DNA of 25,087 nucleotides. Source: CAYURP01 sp964447175. GTDB lineage: Bacteria; Zixibacteria; MSB-5A5; SM23-73-2. The notes under the pieces were generated by a model. The model did not search any database. It saw only the letters and a list, made by a program, of their open reading frames with translations, and was not told where the DNA came from. Made by a program: the position numbers and the translations under genes. This document shows, in pieces, positions 21,279-25,087 of this stretch (its first letter is position 1; each line of letters starts with the position of its first letter). The DNA is taken from positions 1-25,087 of the forward strand of contig CAYURP010000040.1 in the NCBI GenBank assembly GCA_964447175.1. The letters run 5' to 3'.

Positions 21279-22013
21279 TTATATTTTCTTATTGGCTCCG
21301 TGTTTGGCAACAAAGCTATTGGCATCCAGAAGAGCATCGATGGACGCTCCGGCATCAGCCCAAAAACCTTTTAAAATGGAGTAGGTCAAATTGCCCTTTT
21401 TAATATAGGCATTGTTCACATCGGTTATCTCCAGCTCCCCTCTTTTTGAAGGCTTTAAAGTCTTTATTACGTCGAAGACCTGGTTGTCATACATATAAAT
21501 TCCGAGAACGGCATATTTGGACTTGGGCTTTTTAGGTTTTTCGACAATTCCCGTGATTTTATTACCTTTGAGTTCAGCCACTCCATAGTCTTTGGGAGTT
21601 TTCACCTTTTTTATCATTATTTTAGCGCCCGATTTCTGGCGTTTGAATTCCCGAACCGCCTGGACTATGTTCCATTCGATAATATTATCACCCAATATCA
21701 CTACGATTCTTTCGCCTTCGGCAAAATGCTCAGCCAGACCCATTGCTTCGGCGATCCCGCCTTCTCTTTCCTGATAAGTATAATGGAGATGTTTCAAGCC
21801 AAATTCCTTTCCGTTGCCTAAAAGCCTCAGGAAATCACCGGCATTGTTCCCTCCGGTTACGATCATAATGTCCTTAATTCCCGCATTAATCAAAGTTTGC
21901 AAAGGGTAAAAGATCATAGGCCGGTCATAGACTGGCAGAAGGTGTTTATTGGTAATTTTAGTCAAAGGATGAAGCCTGGTCCCCAACCCACCAGCTAAAA
22001 CTAAACCTTTCAT
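21279..22013 (-). CDS. rfbA: Glucose-1-phosphate thymidylyltransferase (short type)
   Basis: 244 aa. Makes dTDP-glucose from dTTP and glucose-1-phosphate, first step of the rhamnose pathway. 'KGLVLAGGLGTRLHPLT' (2-18) is the nucleotide-binding signature, followed by 'NKHLLPVYDRPMIFYPLQTL', 'VILGDNI', 'DYGVAEL', 'GIVEKPKKPKS' and 'FWADAGA'. It belongs to the ~240-aa class, lacking the C-terminal extension of the ~290-aa enterobacterial enzyme. AAGGA lies 6 nt from ATG 22013. Confidence 0.94.
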   Translation of the reverse strand: MKGLVLAGGLGTRLHPLTKITNKHLLPVYDRPMIFYPLQTLINAGIKDIMIVTGGNNAGDFLRLLGNGKEFGLKHLHYTYQEREGGIAEAMGLAEHFAEGERIVVILGDNIIEWNIVQAVREFKRQKSGAKIMIKKVKTPKDYGVAELKGNKITGIVEKPKKPKSKYAVLGIYMYDNQVFDVIKTLKPSKRGELEITDVNNAYIKKGNLTYSILKGFWADAGASIDALLDANSFVAKHGANKKI

Positions 22014-22061
22014 GGTAATCCTTTTGTTTATGATAGTTGACTACCACATTTTGCGTATACC

Positions 22062-22604
22062 TCAGTAATCAGGGTGCCTTGGCACCCAGTTCTCTCCTCG
22101 GCTCCATTTATTCCGAGAGTCCTTGGCCTTCAATCTCACATTTATCCCATCAAGGGAACGGGTTGCTCTAAGCGAATAGGCTACTTTAAGGGTCTGCTCT
22201 TCATCAGGTTGCATATTCAAAGATTCTTTTAGAAAATCAGGCATGTTTTGGTGTAAGGACACCCAGTTATTGTCGCCTCGAAATGAGATCCAGTGGTGGG
22301 GAAGAGTGTGCATCCAACGGTTGTCGAAGAAAACATCCAATGCCATATCTCTCAGCGCCAAAACCTTACCCGCCCTGTTTACAATTTTGAAATGAATGCG
22401 AACTACTGCATTGTGATCCGGATGTCCGTTTTTGACCGGCCCTCCTATATCCGTTAGTCTTTGGAACAAAAAGGAGTACTCGCCAGGTGGAGGCGACTCT
22501 TGGCAAACCAGAATCTCTATCTTGAAATTTTGAGCGAAAAGTCTTCTAATGCGATCTATCAGGTTTGACGAGAAGAAAGAGATTATCGCTGACAGTACAT
22601 CCAT
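22062..22604 (-). CDS. Unknown 180-aa protein
   Basis: The N-terminal ~25 residues form an amphipathic or weakly hydrophobic helix ('LSAIISFFSSNLIDRIRRLF'). The rest is beta-rich: 'NFKIEILVCQ', 'VVRIHFKIVNRAGKVLALRD', 'ALDVFFDNRWMH', 'QTLKVAYSLRAT'. This pattern suggests an immunoglobulin-like sandwich (inference). ATG 22604 has AAAGGAAG 8 nt upstream. It lies between the rplY terminator and rfbA, 48 nt ahead of rfbA, and may be cargo of the accessory block. No family recognised. Confidence 0.7.
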   Translation of the reverse strand: MDVLSAIISFFSSNLIDRIRRLFAQNFKIEILVCQESPPPGEYSFLFQRLTDIGGPVKNGHPDHNAVVRIHFKIVNRAGKVLALRDMALDVFFDNRWMHTLPHHWISFRGDNNWVSLHQNMPDFLKESLNMQPDEEQTLKVAYSLRATRSLDGINVRLKAKDSRNKWSRGENWVPRHPDY

Positions 22605-22630
22605 TCAGACAGCTTCCTTTCGAGGTGTCT

Positions 22631-22663
22631 AAAGTAAAAGGCTAAGAGTTTTTACTCTTAGCC
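22631..22663 (-). terminator. Intrinsic terminator of prs-rplY
   Basis: On the minus strand GGCTAAGAG and CTCTTAGCC (22655-22663 and 22640-22648) form a perfect 9-bp stem with a 6-nt loop, followed by TTTTACTTT. It lies ~40 nt after the rplY stop. It marks the boundary between the housekeeping operon and the accessory block. Confidence 0.82.
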
Positions 22664-22704
22664 TAATATATCCCCTACAGAATATTAAAACAACAATTTT
22701 CCCT

Positions 22705-23445
22705 TTATTTCTTCCCTTTTTTCTCCTCAGGTTTAGACTCTTCCTTTTTCTTGGGCTCTTCTTTTTTCTCAGCTTTGGCTTCCTTTTCCGGTTTTTCCTC
22801 TTTACCCTCTTCAGCTTTTTCCTCGCCCACCACCTCAGGTTCGGCTGCTTCTTCCTCAGCTACCTTGACCTCCGGCTCCTTATATACACTTGGCGGAACC
22901 ACACTCACCACAGAACCATCTAAATCAGTTAGAATGGTCGCCTTCTCCAGATGGATATCCTTAACGTGGATCGCATCTCCGATTTTAAGATTGCTCACGT
23001 CTACCTCAACTCTCTCTGGAATGTCGCTCGGTAGGCACTCTATCTCCAGCTCTCTTATGCTGGGCTGAAGTATTCCTCCATCTGCCACACCCGCTGCCAC
23101 GCCCACCAGGTGAACCGGCACGGAAATGGTGATCTTTTTCTCCATGGAAATGTGCTGAAAATCGATATGCAGGATCTTTCCCCATACAGGATCATGCTGG
23201 ATCTCACGGATCAAGACCTTTTTCTTATTGGAACTGTCATCATCGATTTTCAATGTAAGGATTACGCTCTCCGATGCACCTGATCTTATCAGTTTTAGAA
23301 AGGTTTTCTCCTCCACTTCCAGGTGAATGGATTTCTCACCGGCACCATAGATCACAGCCGGGATGATCCCGTCTCTTCTGAGTTTCTTTACCGCCTGAGT
23401 TCCTATTTTATCCCTTGTTTTCGCATGCAAAGAAATATCCTTCAT
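22705..23445 (-). CDS. rplY: Ribosomal protein bL25 (general stress protein CTC type)
   Basis: 246 aa. The N-terminal 5S rRNA-binding L25 domain ('GTQAVKKLRRDGIIPAVIYG', ~1-95) and the TL5/CTC C-terminal beta domain ('VPVHLVGVAAGVADGG', 'LEIECLPSDIPERVEVD', ~100-185) are complete. Residues ~188-246 are an Ala/Glu/Lys-rich low-complexity tail, longer than usual and probably disordered. ATG 23445 has AGGAG upstream; 21 nt after prs. The prs-ctc pairing is common in bacteria. Confidence 0.96.
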   Translation of the reverse strand: MKDISLHAKTRDKIGTQAVKKLRRDGIIPAVIYGAGEKSIHLEVEEKTFLKLIRSGASESVILTLKIDDDSSNKKKVLIREIQHDPVWGKILHIDFQHISMEKKITISVPVHLVGVAAGVADGGILQPSIRELEIECLPSDIPERVEVDVSNLKIGDAIHVKDIHLEKATILTDLDGSVVSVVPPSVYKEPEVKVAEEEAAEPEVVGEEKAEEGKEEKPEKEAKAEKKEEPKKKEESKPEEKKGKK

Positions 23446-23466
23446 CTTCTTTTACTCCTGATAAAA

Positions 23467-24399
23467 TCATTCAAATAAAATACTCACCGATTCTTCATTA
23501 TGTATACGTTTAATAGCTTCACCAAATAGATGAGATACAGTTATAACCTCAAATTTATTGGTGAGATTTTTCCCGTCTGTGGGAATAGTATCAGCTATCA
23601 CCACCTTCTGGAGAGGGGATTCTTCTATCAATTTAATGGCATTTCCGGATAGCACCGGATGGGTGCATAAGGCAATAATGCTTTGGGCGCCTTTTTTTGA
23701 CAGGGCTTGAGCAGCCTGGGTTAAGGTTCCTGCTGTATCCACCATGTCATCCCGGATAATGGCATTTTTCCCCTCCACTTCTCCAATAATATTCAGAACC
23801 TCGGCCTGGTTTGCAACAGGTCTCCTTTTATCCAGAACGGCCAGAGGAGCGCGGATCTTTTTAGCGAAAGCTCTTACCATCTTGGTACTACCGATATCCG
23901 AAACTGCTACTGGATCCTTAAACTCATGTTTAGCAAGATACTCATGGAAAACCGGATTGGAGAAAAGGTGATCCGTGGGAATATCAAAAAATCCCTGAAT
24001 CTGAGCCGCATGCAAGTCCATGGTCAGAACCCGGTCCGCACCCGAGGTGACAATCAGATTAGCTACCAGCTTGGCAGTGATGGGAACCCGGGGCTGGTCT
24101 TTCCTGTCCTGCCGAGCATACCCGAAGTAGGGAATAACAGCGGTTATCCTCTGGGCTGAAGCCCGAGAGGCTGCATCTATAAGAATTAAAAGCTCCAGAA
24201 GGTTCTCTGCGGGGACATTGGTGGATTGAATTATGAAAACATCCGTACCCCGAATGTTCTCATTTATCTTCACTCCTATTTCCCCGTCGGAGAATCGGTA
24301 GATCTCGGCATCACATAAAGGCACCTTCAGATAATCGCTTATTTTTTTTGCCAGTGACCTGTTGGAGTTACCAGAAATTAGCTTTATCTTATCATCCAT
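23467..24399 (-). CDS. prs: Ribose-phosphate pyrophosphokinase (PRPP synthase)
   Basis: 310 aa, class I length. Makes PRPP from ribose-5-phosphate and ATP for nucleotide, His and Trp synthesis. 'RFSDGEIGVKINENIRGTDV', 'PYFGYARQDRKDQPR', 'DLHAAQIQGFF' with the metal-binding His, 'LDKRRP' and the ribose-phosphate loop 'DDMVDTAGT' are present. Two spots differ from the usual pattern: Arg directly before DDM where Val or Ile is typical, and 'SDIGSTKMV' in place of the usual SPDxGG loop. The core residues remain, so activity is expected. AGGAG lies upstream of ATG 24399. Confidence 0.96.
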   Translation of the reverse strand: MDDKIKLISGNSNRSLAKKISDYLKVPLCDAEIYRFSDGEIGVKINENIRGTDVFIIQSTNVPAENLLELLILIDAASRASAQRITAVIPYFGYARQDRKDQPRVPITAKLVANLIVTSGADRVLTMDLHAAQIQGFFDIPTDHLFSNPVFHEYLAKHEFKDPVAVSDIGSTKMVRAFAKKIRAPLAVLDKRRPVANQAEVLNIIGEVEGKNAIIRDDMVDTAGTLTQAAQALSKKGAQSIIALCTHPVLSGNAIKLIEESPLQKVVIADTIPTDGKNLTNKFEVITVSHLFGEAIKRIHNEESVSILFE

Positions 24400-24424
24400 A
24401 ATCTCTCCTGTTTTTGGAATATAT

Positions 24425-24452
24425 ATAATATAAATAATAAATCTTTTGTAAA
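24425..24452 (-). promoter_or_regulatory. Probable promoter of prs-rplY
   Basis: TTTACA (24447-24452) and TATTAT (24425-24430) on the minus strand, 16 nt apart, each 5 of 6 to consensus. A start near 24418 leaves a short leader with the prs ribosome site. The remaining AT-rich sequence to 24631 shows no gene, tRNA or clear terminator. Confidence 0.55.
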
Positions 24453-24631
24453 GCTTTTTTTACCTTTTTTATGGATATCAATTAAGTTTTTTGTGGAAAC
24501 CCAAAAAGAATGCAATCCCTTATGCTTCTTGAATTTCTTGCTGTGAGCTAATAATTTCGGAAAAAGTAAATTTTAACCTTACTACTAAAATTGAGTGAAA
24601 ATAAAAGAATAGTTAAAATAAAAATGAGAAA

Positions 24632-25087
24632 TTATCTAATGATAACCATTTTTCTGGTCTGAGTGTATTGGGAGGTTTTCAATCGATAAAAATATACCCC
24701 GCTTGCTACTTCGGCTCCCTTATCATCCTCTCCCTCCCACACAATGGACCAGTGCCCGGATGAAAGTGCTTCATCCAGCAATTTCTTCACCCTTCTTCCG
24801 GTGATATCATAGATCTCCAGCTTTACCTGAGCTCTCTCTGGTAGAGAAAATTCAATTTTGGTGGAAGGATTAAAAGGATTAGGATAGTTCTGGTATAAAA
24901 CGAACTTCTCAGGAAGATTTTCTGGTTTTTTTTCCTCTTTTACTCCAGTGGTTTCAGCCAATATGGTGAAGAAACCATCGCTTAAAACTGAGATGGGGTT
25001 ATCAGCCTTGCTAGATATCCGGATCAAACAGGAATCAGAGGGAGTGTCGGGAATTGGAGACCAGAGATACTCCGAATCATTGGGTGT
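24632..25087 (-). CDS. C-terminal part of a secreted protein with FlgD-like/T9SS-type sorting domain (partial)
   Basis: The frame is open to the window edge, so the true start lies outside; at least 151 residues are visible. The first ~45 ('YLWSPIPDTPSDSCLIRISS', 'SVLSDGFFTI') look like the end of a Ser-Thr-rich Ig-like domain found in secreted proteases and adhesins. After a Glu/Lys/Pro linker comes the sorting domain: 'LYQNYPNPFNPSTKIEFSLP', 'VKLEIYDITGRRVKKLLD', 'GHWSIVWEGEDDKG' and 'ASGVYFYRLKT', ending 'RKMVIIR'. This end is typical of type IX-like secretion cargo and of the FlgD-Ig fold. The identity of the rest is unknown. Confidence 0.9.
   Translation of the reverse strand, partial: TPNDSEYLWSPIPDTPSDSCLIRISSKADNPISVLSDGFFTILAETTGVKEEKKPENLPEKFVLYQNYPNPFNPSTKIEFSLPERAQVKLEIYDITGRRVKKLLDEALSSGHWSIVWEGEDDKGAEVASGVYFYRLKTSQYTQTRKMVIIR

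Noticed and set aside
24400..24631. tRNA or small RNA gene ahead of prs
   Set aside because: The stretch is AT-rich with no cloverleaf or conserved RNA motif visible; only a promoter-like pair is supportable.

Overview
The window looks bacterial. It has moderate GC, dense gene packing, and every supportable gene is on the minus strand, so gene order below runs from high to low coordinates. The partial protein at the right edge ends in a 'YQNYPNPFNPST'-type secretion/sorting domain. Together with the REP-like intergenic hairpins and the 'NYQGKI' secreted protein, this is typical of poorly cultured FCB-group candidate phyla (Zixibacteria, KSB1 or WOR-3-like lineages). That placement is an inference; there is no rRNA gene to confirm it.

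Right part (25.1-22.6 kb): the 3' end of a secreted protein, then a promoter, prs (PRPP synthase), rplY/ctc (ribosomal L25) and an intrinsic terminator. Next is an accessory block (22.6-16.4 kb): an unknown 180-aa gene, the dTDP-rhamnose genes rfbA-rfbC-rfbB, a secreted 478-aa protein with its own promoter, and rfbD. Its two long intergenic gaps (19.37-19.80 and 17.46-17.93 kb) are filled with palindromic REP/REPIN-like elements. The usual housekeeping order then resumes: pth-rpsF-rpsR-rplI-(bifunctional nuclease), followed by a TPR plus periplasmic-binding-protein fusion that ends in a terminator. The rhamnose block therefore splits a commonly conserved prs-ctc-pth-rpsF-rpsR-rplI neighbourhood.

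Middle (12.2-10.4 kb): three small unrecognised genes, one of which has two membrane segments and a possible PH-like domain, and a lipoprotein version of the DJ-1/PfpI family.

Left part (10.2-0 kb), the most interesting region: a GlmL/MutL-family ASKHA ATPase with no glutamate mutase nearby, a 375-aa protein combining barrel-sandwich-like segments with a KOW-like C-terminus, and then a tandemly duplicated four-gene membrane module. I call its genes A (signal peptide, fibronectin III, membrane segment, conserved cytoplasmic domain, membrane segment), B (multi-pass membrane protein), C (alpha/beta domain held between two membrane segments) and D (multi-pass membrane protein). The order is A1-B1-C1-D1-A2-B2-C2-D2-A3, with A3 cut by the window edge and lacking the exported domain. 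A consensus-like promoter and a perfect 13-bp leader hairpin precede A1. I recognise no function for A-D. The synteny suggests an undescribed membrane complex with a cytoplasmic ATPase partner.
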